Below, piece after piece: positions 16,784 to 24,422 of a stretch of DNA of 55,718 nt. The stretch is from NCBI GenBank assembly GCA_964385045.1, contig CAYLNM010000009.1:1-55718 (forward strand), read 5' to 3'. Both the position numbers and the translations under genes were made by a program. Under the pieces are notes generated by a model. It did not search any database. It saw only the letters and a program-made list of their open reading frames with translations, and had not been told where the DNA came from. The stretch is from CAYLNM01 sp964385045. Its GTDB lineage: Bacteria; Planctomycetota; Phycisphaerae; Phycisphaerales; SM1A02. Numbering within the stretch: position 1 is the first letter of the stretch; every line of letters begins with the position of its first letter.

Positions 16784-17632
16784 ATGCCCGGCGACCCCCC
16801 GCCCTCGCCCGAACCCGCGTCCGCGGCCGCGGCCGCGTCGCCCGGTCCCGCGGCCGCGTCCGACGGGACCGCGCCGCCCTCCTCGCGCCCGGCCACCGCG
16901 CCTCCGCGCGAGCCGGCCGCCGATCCGGCGCCGGCGCCCATCGGCTCGCCGATCCCGCTGCCCCGAAGTCTCGTCTTCCTCGCCACGATCTGGCTGGTGG
17001 TCTCGTGGGGCCTGACCGTCGGCTTCCAGCGCCCGGTCCAGCCGTCGAGCTCGGCCTACGAGCCCGGCGTCCGCCTGATGCTGGGCTCGCTCATGGCCGG
17101 GCTGCTGATCGCGTGGCCGATGATGCGGCTCAGCCAGCCGGCGTCGCCGCACCCCGTGCGGCAGACCGTGATCGATCTGTTCGTGCTGCTCTCGATGGTG
17201 CAGGTGGTGGTGTGGCCCCTGCGGCTCGTGACCCGCTGGACGGTCGATCGCACCGCCGCGATCGACGCGGTGCTCATCGGCTGGCTGCTGCTGGCCGGCG
17301 CGGTGGTCGCCTCGGCGATCGGCACCCGGCGACTCGGCCCGCGCCTGCTCGCCCTCGTGGCGCTGATCGGCTTCGCGCTCGGCGGCCCGCTGCTCTGGCT
17401 GCTGCAGCCGCCGGAGTGGGTGACGGGGGCCACGGTCGGCCACGCCCTCGCCCGCATGAGCCCGTTCATGTTCACCCACCACCTCGGCGACGGCGGCGGG
17501 GCGCCGCTGACGATCCGCGACTGGCGATGGGTCGGCCTGCTCAACGCGGCGGCCGTGGTGGCGTGGGCCGCCCTCCTGAGCACCCGAATCGGCGTGCACG
17601 CGGGGGCACGCGGCCGTCCCGCCTCGGCCTGA
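16784..17632 (+). CDS. Polytopic membrane protein of unknown function
   Basis: A 282-residue protein. The first ~60 residues are an Ala/Pro-rich disordered tail. Then follow six or so membrane segments, including SLVFLATIWLVVSWGLTV, LMAGLLIAWPMMRL, VIDLFVLLSMVQVVVWPL, AVLIGWLLLAGAVVASAI, LLALVALIGFALGGPLLWLL and VGLLNAAAVVAWAALLS. I recognise no family. The clustering after the division-like block may be chance, since it has its own promoter-like box and a leaderless arrangement. Confidence 0.75.
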   Translation: MPGDPPPSPEPASAAAAASPGPAAASDGTAPPSSRPATAPPREPAADPAPAPIGSPIPLPRSLVFLATIWLVVSWGLTVGFQRPVQPSSSAYEPGVRLMLGSLMAGLLIAWPMMRLSQPASPHPVRQTVIDLFVLLSMVQVVVWPLRLVTRWTVDRTAAIDAVLIGWLLLAGAVVASAIGTRRLGPRLLALVALIGFALGGPLLWLLQPPEWVTGATVGHALARMSPFMFTHHLGDGGGAPLTIRDWRWVGLLNAAAVVAWAALLSTRIGVHAGARGRPASA

Positions 17633-17821
17633 GGACGCTGCCGCCCCGCTCCGGTCTGCGATCCGGCCCGGCGGGATCGCCCCCGTCCCGCCCTCCCACG
17701 GGGCCTCGGGCGACGCTCGTCGTCCCGGGACCGAAGGCTCCACCGAACGCATCCGCCGCTCCCGACACGGGATGCGATCGCGGGCCGACCACGCGGGGAA
17801 GCGCCTCGGAGTGGTGCGCGG

Positions 17822-17827
17822 TATCCT
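17822..17827 (+). promoter_or_regulatory. Putative -10 element of the HTH-methyltransferase pair (TATCCT)
   Basis: TATCCT lies 33 bases before the GTG at 17861. A CCCCGAGG stretch between them is the only candidate ribosome-binding sequence. Confidence 0.4.
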
Positions 17828-17860
17828 CGTTCTCCCGCGCAACCTCCCCGAGGTCCCGCC

Positions 17861-18316
17861 GTGCACACCACCCACGGATCCGATGACCCCCGCGAGGAGC
17901 ACCTCGCCCGCTTCTCCGAGCTCGTCGAGAGCGTGGGGGTCAAGCGCTTCGCGCAGTCGATGGGCCTGTCGACCCGGCAGATCAACCGGATGCTCGGCGG
18001 GGCCCAGCCGAACCCGGTCGACCGGATGATCCGGGCCCTGCAGGCCTCCGAGGCCGACGTCGGCGACCGGGTGCTCGACTTCGTGTGCCAGGAGATGGGC
18101 GGCCACTTCGTCCGTCACGAGGGCCTCGACGACGCCGCGGTGAACGCGGTCAAGGAGTGCGCCGAGGCGATCGCCGCGATCAGCGACGGCGACGTGTCGC
18201 AGGTGGACGTGCGCGAGGTCCGCGAGGCGATCAGCGCCCTGACGTCGCTGATCCTCGCCCTGCGCCACGCCGGACACGGCGAAACGCCGACTGGTTCCGA
18301 CGGTGCCGCCGACTGA
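17861..18316 (+). CDS. Helix-turn-helix protein upstream of a DNA methyltransferase
   Basis: A 151-residue protein. Residues 20-60 look like a helix-turn-helix (RFAQSMGLSTRQINRMLGG), followed by PNPVDRMIRALQASEADVGDRVLDFVCQEMGGHFV. The C-terminal half is helical (VNAVKECAEAIAAISDGDVSQVDVREVREAISALTSLILAL). The shape resembles the phage regulatory CII/CP76-like proteins, which I offer only as a guess. It overlaps the methyltransferase start by 14 bases, the way control (C) proteins of restriction-modification loci often sit, but it is about twice the size of a usual C protein. Confidence 0.75.
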   Translation: MHTTHGSDDPREEHLARFSELVESVGVKRFAQSMGLSTRQINRMLGGAQPNPVDRMIRALQASEADVGDRVLDFVCQEMGGHFVRHEGLDDAAVNAVKECAEAIAAISDGDVSQVDVREVREAISALTSLILALRHAGHGETPTGSDGAAD

Positions 18317-19364
18317 CGGGCGACGCGGTGGCCGCGGTCCGGACGCCCCGGACGCCCCGGACCCCGCGGACGCCTCCGGCGCCGAGGCGGGCGGCGGCGT
18401 GGCCGCATCCGGCGTCGACGCCCACGCCCATGCCCGCGCCCGCCTGATCCCGGGCGACTGCCTCGCCGCCATGGCCGCCCTGCCCGGCGGCACCGCCGAC
18501 CTCGTCTACCTGGACCCGCCGTTCAACACCGGCCGAACGCAGCGCGGCCGGGCGGGCACGTTCGACGACGCGTGGCCCGACGTCGCGGCGTGGCTCGCGT
18601 TCCTCGCCCCGCGGCTCGACGCGGCGCTGGGGCTGCTGCGCCCGCACGGGGCGATCATGGTGCACTGCGACTGGCGGACGAGCCACCACGTGCGGCTCGC
18701 CCTCGAGGAGCGGCTCGGCCCGGCCGCCTTCGTCAACCACCTCGTCTGGCACTACGGCCTCGGCGGCTCCTCGCCCCGGCGGTTCGCCCGCAAGCACGAC
18801 GACATCCTGTACTTCGCGACCGGGCCGGACTACTGGTTCGAGGCCCCGCGGGTCCCCGCCCGCTCCCGCCGCATGGCGGGCATGAGCAAGAAGGCGACCG
18901 ACGTCCTCGACGTCCCCGCCATCAACAACCAGGCCCACGAGCGGACCGGGTGGCCGACGCAGAAGCCGCTCGCCCTGCTGGAGCTGCTGGTGACCGCCGC
19001 CTGCCCGCCCGGCGGGCTCGTGGTCGATCCGTTCTGCGGAAGCGGCACCACGGTGCTCGCGGCGATCCGGACCGGCCGCCGCGGGGTCGGGATCGACCGG
19101 CGGCCCGAGGCGCTGGCGATCGCGCGGCGGCGACTGGACTCGGACGAGGCACGGCCGGGGGGACGCGCGGCGTCCGTGCGGGCGGCAGACGCCGGCGCGG
19201 ATGTGCAGCCCACGGCGCAGGTGACGGTCGAGCCACCGCGGTGGCCGGACGCGGTGCCCGCCAGCCGTGACGCCGATGAGGCCGATGAGGCCGCCCCCGG
19301 TCTCCCCGGGCTCAGCCCACGCCCGCCGCGCTCCGGCCCGCCGCCGGCCGCCGGATCCCGGTGA
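18303..19364 (+). CDS. Beta-class DNA (N4-cytosine or N6-adenine) methyltransferase
   Basis: A 353-residue site-specific DNA methyltransferase. The catalytic motif IV, LVYLDPPFNTG, is at about residues 68-77 and precedes the target region. The SAM-binding motif I, VDPFCGSGTT, comes later (241-250) just after GWPTQKPLALLELLV. This order (IV, target region, I) defines the beta class. DPPF fits N6-adenine or N4-cytosine methylation. The first ~45 residues and the last ~80 are low complexity, and the true start may be a later GTG such as 18399. The gene overlaps the HTH gene at its 5' end and overlaps the convergent HNH-family gene tail to tail by 53 bases. It may be an orphan or half of a restriction-modification system. 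Confidence 0.88.
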   Translation: MPPTDGRRGGRGPDAPDAPDPADASGAEAGGGVAASGVDAHAHARARLIPGDCLAAMAALPGGTADLVYLDPPFNTGRTQRGRAGTFDDAWPDVAAWLAFLAPRLDAALGLLRPHGAIMVHCDWRTSHHVRLALEERLGPAAFVNHLVWHYGLGGSSPRRFARKHDDILYFATGPDYWFEAPRVPARSRRMAGMSKKATDVLDVPAINNQAHERTGWPTQKPLALLELLVTAACPPGGLVVDPFCGSGTTVLAAIRTGRRGVGIDRRPEALAIARRRLDSDEARPGGRAASVRAADAGADVQPTAQVTVEPPRWPDAVPASRDADEADEAAPGLPGLSPRPPRSGPPPAAGSR

Positions 19365-20637
19365 CCGGCGGGGCCTCGCCCGCGGGCCCGGGACGGACGC
19401 CCTCGGACGCGGCCGCGGTGGCCTGCTCCCAGTCGGGATGGGCGGCGGTGAAGACCGACCAGCGCTCCTCGACCACGCCGTCGAGCAGCTGCGAGCCGTC
19501 GACGCGGGTGAGCATGTCGCGGCCGGCGAGCTGGGCGTAGACGGTGCCGGCGAGCCGCGGAGCGACCGCCAGGCGCATCGTCCCGGGCTGGATGCCGAGG
19601 AGGTTCAGGTCCCAGAGGGTGTGCAGGTCGGTCCGCAGGAGCATGGCGTTGCCGCCCGAGTGCACCTCGCCCCCGTCGGGAAACGGCACGAACATCGCGA
19701 CCTCGAGGAGATCCGGCAGGCAGGCACCGGTGAACGCGCACCGCTCGCCGTAGGCCTTGAGCAGCCGGTTCCGCAGCTCCGATCGTCCGCGGCGGGCCCG
19801 GATCGACGCGGCGGCGAAGTCGGCCGGCACCGTGTCGAGCTCGGCCTCCTCCTTCGGCGGGTCGTAGGCCTCGGCGGGCTTGAGCGTGCCGAAGCGGGCG
19901 ATCGACGGGCCGATCGCCTTGTGCAGCGCCTCGGCGAGCCGCTTGGGCGGCACGTCCTGGGCGAGGAGCTCGTGCAGCAGGCTGCCACGAATGTCCGCGG
20001 GCAGGCCGAGCTCGTCGCAGACGCCGCGGAGGTTGCGGCAGAGCCCGCAGTACTTCCGCAGGTCGCCGCCGATCCACTCGAGGCAGCCGGACCGCTCGCC
20101 CCAGCCCCGCGGGATGGCGAAGTACAGGTCGCGGCGGAAGGCGAAGGCCAGCCGCGAGAAGACCTCGACGCCGAGGCCGGGGACCTTGCCGCCGTGGGAC
20201 TGCAGGAACTTCGCCAGGGCCGCGTCCGGGGTCGGCGAGATCAGGGCCCGCACCAGCTCGGCGAAGTCCTCGGGCTGGAGCCGCGCGAGGCTGGCGGCCA
20301 TCCGCGGGAAGAGACCGCGGAGCGGCTGGCCGGCCCGGTTGCAGACCTTGTTGAGCTTGAACCAGTGCAGGTCGGCGTAGACGCCGAAGCACGCCTCCAT
20401 CTGCAGCCGCAGCCGCGGCACCGGACGGGCGGCGTCGGTCGGCCGCGTGGTCCACGGCTCGCGGCGATCGCGGCCGTCGGCGACCTCGAGGATCGAGGCC
20501 ACGAGCTTCTTGAAGTCGGGGTGGGCCAGCAGCCGGGCGTCGCGGGCCGCCTCGCACAACTCCAGGAGCACCTGGTGCGTGGGGATGGCTCGCAGCTGCT
20601 CCGCCAGCGTGCGGGAGATCGTCGGCGCGTCGCTCAT
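19312..20637 (-). CDS. HNH_2-family protein with degenerate HNH motif
   Basis: A 441-residue protein. The C-terminal region (about 283-352) matches HNH_2: RSELRNRLLKAYGERCAFTG, LLEVAMFVPFPDGG, GGNAMLLRTDLHTLWDLNLLGI. The second and third motif residues are kept (Asn330, His339), but the first, catalytic histidine (normally in LLEAAHI) is Met315; the DNA reads ATG there. The N-terminal ~280 residues match nothing I know and contain a cysteine group CGLC-x6-C (197-207). The protein could be a nuclease that uses another base, or a binding protein that has lost cleavage. It is convergent with the methyltransferase with overlapping 3' ends. The ATG at 20637 is preferred as the first start of the well-formed N-terminus. 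Confidence 0.75.
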   Translation of the reverse strand: MSDAPTISRTLAEQLRAIPTHQVLLELCEAARDARLLAHPDFKKLVASILEVADGRDRREPWTTRPTDAARPVPRLRLQMEACFGVYADLHWFKLNKVCNRAGQPLRGLFPRMAASLARLQPEDFAELVRALISPTPDAALAKFLQSHGGKVPGLGVEVFSRLAFAFRRDLYFAIPRGWGERSGCLEWIGGDLRKYCGLCRNLRGVCDELGLPADIRGSLLHELLAQDVPPKRLAEALHKAIGPSIARFGTLKPAEAYDPPKEEAELDTVPADFAAASIRARRGRSELRNRLLKAYGERCAFTGACLPDLLEVAMFVPFPDGGEVHSGGNAMLLRTDLHTLWDLNLLGIQPGTMRLAVAPRLAGTVYAQLAGRDMLTRVDGSQLLDGVVEERWSVFTAAHPDWEQATAAASEGVRPGPAGEAPPVTGIRRPAAGRSAAGVG

Positions 20638-20756
20638 GGGTCGGTTCCGGTACGAGGCGTCCTGCCTGGTGCCCGGCCCGGTCGCGGCATGGGGCCGCGG
20701 CCCGTCGGCCGGGCGGCGGCGACCCGCTTCCTTGACGTGCCGCCACCGACCACTCC

Positions 20757-20762
20757 AGTATA
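20757..20762 (-). promoter_or_regulatory. Putative -10 element of the HNH-family gene (TATACT)
   Basis: On the minus strand TATACT lies about 120 bases before the HNH-family ATG. The same AT-rich island reads TATACG on the plus strand and could also serve the divergent GNAT gene. Confidence 0.4.
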
Positions 20763-20858
20763 CGACGAGACGGATCGGTCGCCGTCGCCGACGGTCGGCG
20801 TGCGGCCGCCGTTCGCGGCCGACGCGCCCCGTGCGGGGGGCGTCGCGGGAGCCCTGCC

Positions 20859-21506
20859 GTGCCCGTGGTGCTCCACCCGCCGGGACCCGAGGACCGCGAG
20901 CCGTTCCTCGCGGCGGTGCGCCGCAGCCGCGCGCTCCACGATCCGTGGACCGTGCCGCCCGACTCGCCCGCCGCCTTCGACCGCTGGGCCCGCCGCCGGG
21001 TCGACCCCGGCGAGGCGCCGCGGATCGCCCGGCTCGTCCCGCCCGGCGCCGAGGACGCGCCCCGCCGGGGCCGGATCGTGGGCGTGGCCAACCTGTCGCG
21101 CATCGACCGCGGCCCGCTGATGGGGGCCTCCGCCGGCTGGTACGGCCTCGCGGGCGGGACCGGCCGCGGCTGGATGGCCGAGGCGGTGAGCCGCCTGCTC
21201 GACCTGGCCTTCGGCGAGCTGGGGCTCCACCGGGTCGAGGCCAACGTCCAGCCGGGCAACGCCCCCTCGCGCCGCCTCGCCGCCCGGGTCGGCTTCCGCC
21301 TCGAGGGCTTCTCGCCGCGGTACCTCCGCATCGGGGGGGCGTGGCGGGACCACGAGCGATGGGCGATGCTGACCGAGGAGTGGACCGTCGGCGGCGGGCC
21401 GCGTGGGGCCGCGGCCGAGACGGAGGCCCGGACCGGGACCGACGCCGGCACCGCGCACGACGGCGCCGCGCACGACGGCGCCGCGACCGCCGCCGAGGAC
21501 CACTGA
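20859..21506 (+). CDS. GNAT acetyltransferase, RimJ/RimL-like
   Basis: A 215-residue GNAT-fold enzyme that should transfer acetyl from acetyl-CoA to an amine. The family blocks are the N-terminal HPPGPEDREPFLAAVRRS, the mid-strand IVGVANLSRIDRGPLMGASAGWYG, the acetyl-CoA loop GGTGRGWMAEAVSRLLDLAF and the characteristic LHRVEANVQPGNAPSRRLAARVGFRLEGFSPRYLRI. This pattern is typical of the RimJ/RimL branch, some of which acetylate ribosomal protein N-termini; the substrate here is unknown. The C-terminal 35 residues are a polar tail with a repeated HDGAA. GTG start. Confidence 0.9.
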   Translation: MPVVLHPPGPEDREPFLAAVRRSRALHDPWTVPPDSPAAFDRWARRRVDPGEAPRIARLVPPGAEDAPRRGRIVGVANLSRIDRGPLMGASAGWYGLAGGTGRGWMAEAVSRLLDLAFGELGLHRVEANVQPGNAPSRRLAARVGFRLEGFSPRYLRIGGAWRDHERWAMLTEEWTVGGGPRGAAAETEARTGTDAGTAHDGAAHDGAATAAEDH

Positions 21507-21519
21507 GCGGCCGCCACGG

Positions 21520-22389
21520 TCAGGACCAGTCGGCGATCACCGCGAGCACGTCGTCGAGATCGACGGCCCCGTCCTCGTCCACGTCCGACACGCTGCGCGG
21601 CTCCTCGAAGACGATCGAGTACGCCGAGGTCACGATCTCGGTGAGCGGGCACGCCTCGAGCGTGTACGACTCGGCCCCGACGAAGTACGCGCCGGGCTCG
21701 AGCACCTGGTCGATGCTCCCGGGACCCATGAGCGACACGCCCGGCCCGTTGAACGAGACCCAGAACGGGCCGGTGCACGGACCGCCGAACGCGCAGATGA
21801 CCTCGCAGCTCGCCTCGTAGGCGACGGCGACGGGACGGTGCACCACGAAGCGAAGCTCCGTCGCGACGGCGATGAATCCGTTGCCGACCCCGGCGCAGCA
21901 GTCTCCATCCCAGTCCGTCAGGGCCGTCGCCGACGTGGAAGCGCCGTCGCGATCGACCCGTACGAGCACCGCGGCGGTCCCGGAACCGCACGGAGTGTCG
22001 TAGCCGTACGAGGCCTCGATCCCCTCTCCCCCGAGCAGGACGGGCTGCGGAGCGCACTCCTCGCCGCAGTCGCTGCATCCCGCCTCGAACTCCGCGAGGG
22101 ACTCGGTCACCGACCACGCCGGGTCGGACGGGCCGAAGTCCGAGAGCACCGCCAGCAGGTCGGCCAGTCCGACGGTGCCGTCGAGGTTCACGTCCGCGGG
22201 GGCGGCGATCGCGGCGTCGAAGTCGAAGGCCTCGCACGGATCCCCGCCCGCGACCCCTTCCGCGGCCCCTTGCGCGACCTCTTCCGCGACCCCGTGCGCG
22301 GGGCCGGCGGCGACGCCGACGACGAACGTCGCGAGGAATCCGACGAGCCGGCCGCGGCCGCGGCATCGTGTGGGGCGGATCCGGATCAC
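21520..22389 (-). CDS. Secreted protein with two dockerin/EF-hand-type motifs
   Basis: A 289-residue secreted protein. A signal peptide covers about residues 1-35 (RLVGFLATFVVGVAAGPAHGVA). Residues ~62-82 hold the first calcium-type loop, ADVNLDGTVGLADLLAVLSDFG, and the C-terminus ends with a second, DVDEDGAVDLDDVLAVIADW. Between lies a cysteine-rich beta domain with about ten cysteines (CSDCGEEC, DCCAG, CEVICAFGGPC), likely disulfide-bonded outside the cytoplasm. It has no recognised catalytic domain. The GTG at 22389 is chosen because it begins the signal peptide and has GGAG 10 bases upstream; the frame is open further upstream but the translated sequence there is not protein-like. Confidence 0.8.
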   Translation of the reverse strand: MIRIRPTRCRGRGRLVGFLATFVVGVAAGPAHGVAEEVAQGAAEGVAGGDPCEAFDFDAAIAAPADVNLDGTVGLADLLAVLSDFGPSDPAWSVTESLAEFEAGCSDCGEECAPQPVLLGGEGIEASYGYDTPCGSGTAAVLVRVDRDGASTSATALTDWDGDCCAGVGNGFIAVATELRFVVHRPVAVAYEASCEVICAFGGPCTGPFWVSFNGPGVSLMGPGSIDQVLEPGAYFVGAESYTLEACPLTEIVTSAYSIVFEEPRSVSDVDEDGAVDLDDVLAVIADWS

Positions 22390-22612
22390 GGGAAGGGCTC
22401 CGGGACTCGGGGGGTGAGGGCCGCCGGCGCGTTCCCCGACGCTCGGGACGCTCGTCACGACCCACCCTGAAGACGCGGCTCGCCGCGGAATCCGGACGAG
22501 CATCCCGTGGATCGAGGCGATTCCACTTGCTCGAATCCGCCGTTCGGCGTGGAATGGGCTCCGCGCGGGCGGGCTGCGAAGGCGGCCGGTGCCGGATCGG
22601 GAGCCTCTTCGC

Positions 22613-23245
22613 ATGGCGGGACGCGTGCTGATCATCGTGGACGTGCAGCGGGACTTCCTGCCCGGGGGGCCGATGGGCGTGCGCGGCGGCGACGCGGTGA
22701 TCCCGGTGCTGCGGGAGCTGGCCCGGCGGGCGGACGCGGTGGTCGCGACGCGCGACTGGCATCCGGCGGACCACGTGAGCTTCGCCGAGCACCACCCGGG
22801 CCGGGCGGCGGGCGAGGTGATCGAGGCCCACGGGCTCGAGCAGATCCTCTGGCCGACCCACTGCGTGCAGGACACGCCCGGGGCCGCGTTCGCGGACGGC
22901 CTCGACCTGCCCGACGGGACGATCATCGTCGACAAGGGCGTCGACCCGGAGGTGGACAGCTACTCGGGCTTCTTCGACAACGGCCGGCGGCACGGCACGG
23001 GGCTGGCCGAGCGGCTCGCCGGGATCGAGCCGGACGAGGTGATGGTGGGCGGCCTGGCGACCGACTACTGCGTGCAGGCGACCGTGCTCGACGCGTGCGA
23101 GCTCGGGCATTCGGTGACGGTCGTCACCGACGCCTGCCGGGCGGTGAACCTGCGCCCGGGCGACGAGGCGGCGGCGCTCGATCGCATGCGGGCGGCCGGG
23201 GCCCGGACCGTGGCGTCGGCCGGGCTCCTCGGGGCCGGCGACTGA
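22613..23245 (+). CDS. pncA: Nicotinamidase
   Basis: PncA converts nicotinamide to nicotinate in NAD salvage. The 210-residue protein keeps the full catalytic triad: Asp10 in VDVQRDF, Lys108 in IIVDKGVD and Cys153 in GLATDYCV. The metal-binding residues are in ATRDWHPADHVSF (Asp48, His50, His54). The ATG at 22613 follows GGGAG with a normal spacing; an in-frame GTG at 22589 would add eight residues not usual for the family. It stands alone on the plus strand, divergent from the dockerin-type gene. Confidence 0.95.
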   Translation: MAGRVLIIVDVQRDFLPGGPMGVRGGDAVIPVLRELARRADAVVATRDWHPADHVSFAEHHPGRAAGEVIEAHGLEQILWPTHCVQDTPGAAFADGLDLPDGTIIVDKGVDPEVDSYSGFFDNGRRHGTGLAERLAGIEPDEVMVGGLATDYCVQATVLDACELGHSVTVVTDACRAVNLRPGDEAAALDRMRAAGARTVASAGLLGAGD

Positions 23246-23352
23246 CCCGCGGCGATCGTCCCGGGCGGCCCGGCCCGGCCTCGACCATCCTCGCCCCTCG
23301 CCCGGTGCCCCTCGTGCCTCGCCGCGCCCCCCGCCCCGCCCCGGAGTCCCCC

Positions 23353-24063
23353 GTGTCGAAGCCCGAGGCTCTCCCGACCCCCGCCTTCTTCCGCGACCTG
23401 CCGCTGCCCGGCCTGACCGCGGGCCCGGGGACCGCGCTGGACTTCCGCATCGGCCTCACGCCGCAGGGGCCGGGCGTCCGCCGCGGACCGTGGTGGCTGC
23501 TGGTGCTGTTCGCCCCCCTGCTGCTGCCCCTCGCGGTGGCGATCCTCCTCGCCGTGATCGGCCTGATCGTCGTGATGCTCGTGGCGGCCCCCTTCGTGCC
23601 CGCGGCGCGGCGGAAGCTCCGTTCCGTCCGCTTCGGCCGCCGCCATCCGGTCGAGGTGGAGCTCGACCGCCATCCGCTCGTCCCGGGCGAGGCGGCGGTC
23701 GCGTGCGTGCGACATCCCCGGGGAGGACGGCCCGCCGCGATGCGGGTGCTCCTCGTGCAGCGCGAGCAGGTCCGATGGCGGGTGGGCACCGACACGCGGA
23801 CCGAGACCCGCGTGGTGCAGGAGTCGGTGCTCGCGGAGCTCGACGGCGACGCGGTCGAGCGGGAGGTGCGGATCGACCTCATGGTGCCGGAGACCGCGAT
23901 GCACTCGTTCGAGGCTCCGAACAACGCGGTTCGCTGGGCGATCGACGTCCGGCGCGACATCGCCGGCGGCGGCACGCACGAGGAGGAGGCGGTCTTCCAG
24001 GTGCTGCCGCTGGGCGTGGTCGAGGGCGTGCTGGAAGCTCGGGCGGCGGGAGGGGCGGGGTGA
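23353..24063 (+). CDS. Membrane-anchored arrestin-like protein
   Basis: A 236-residue protein. The N-terminal part (1-50) is cytoplasmic, then one long or two short membrane segments (WWLLVLFAPLLLPLAVAILLAVIGLIVVMLVA, given in full only to show its length) span residues 48-78. The rest is a beta domain with VEVELDRHPLVPGEAAVACV, VQREQVRWRVGTDT and VPETAMHSFEAPNNAVRWAIDV. The pattern of a ligand strand, then PxxxPSF-like turn and WxIxV, is that of arrestin-fold/Spo0M-like proteins. GTG start with GGAG seven bases upstream. Its stop overlaps the next gene by 4 bases. Confidence 0.7.
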   Translation: MSKPEALPTPAFFRDLPLPGLTAGPGTALDFRIGLTPQGPGVRRGPWWLLVLFAPLLLPLAVAILLAVIGLIVVMLVAAPFVPAARRKLRSVRFGRRHPVEVELDRHPLVPGEAAVACVRHPRGGRPAAMRVLLVQREQVRWRVGTDTRTETRVVQESVLAELDGDAVEREVRIDLMVPETAMHSFEAPNNAVRWAIDVRRDIAGGGTHEEEAVFQVLPLGVVEGVLEARAAGGAG

Positions 24064-24422
24064 GCGACGAGCTGCGGATCGAGATCGATCTCGAGTCCTC
24101 CGACCTGCGGGCGGGCGACGTGCTGCGGGGACGCGTGCGGCTGGCGAGCGCCGGGGGCACGAGCGCCCGCGGGGTGGAGCTGGAGGTCGGCTGGCGGACG
24201 AGGGGCCGCGGCGACACCGACGAGAAGCAGGTCCACGCCGAGCGGCTGCACGGGGGCGACGTGCCGCCCGGCGGGCTGGAGCTGGACTTCGCGGCGCCGC
24301 TGCCCGCGGTGCCGTGGACGTACCGGGGGGACGTGATCAAGATCGAATGGTGGTGCCGCGTGCGGATCGACCGTGCGCTCGCCCGGGATCCACGGCGTGA
24401 GGCCGAGTTCGTCATCCGCTGA
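24060..24422 (+). CDS. Short soluble arrestin-like protein
   Basis: A 120-residue protein that looks like a single arrestin-type beta domain: LRIEIDLESSDLRAGDVLRGRVRLAS at the start, GVELEVGWRTRGRGDTDEKQVH, then LELDFAAPLPAVPWTYRGDVIKIEWWCRVRID. It shares the plan of the upstream membrane protein (ligand strand, long insertion, WxxR strand), and the two may pair. GTG start overlapping the previous stop by 4 bases. It overlaps the following ATPase by 50 bases if that gene begins at 24373. Confidence 0.75.
   Translation: MSDELRIEIDLESSDLRAGDVLRGRVRLASAGGTSARGVELEVGWRTRGRGDTDEKQVHAERLHGGDVPPGGLELDFAAPLPAVPWTYRGDVIKIEWWCRVRIDRALARDPRREAEFVIR

Noticed and set aside
17861..20637. Prophage or integrative element around the HTH and methyltransferase genes
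   Set aside because: There is no integrase, terminase, capsid gene or attachment repeat, and composition matches the surroundings. The tRNA-Ser is 4.6 kb away with an intact 3' end and no duplicated copy.
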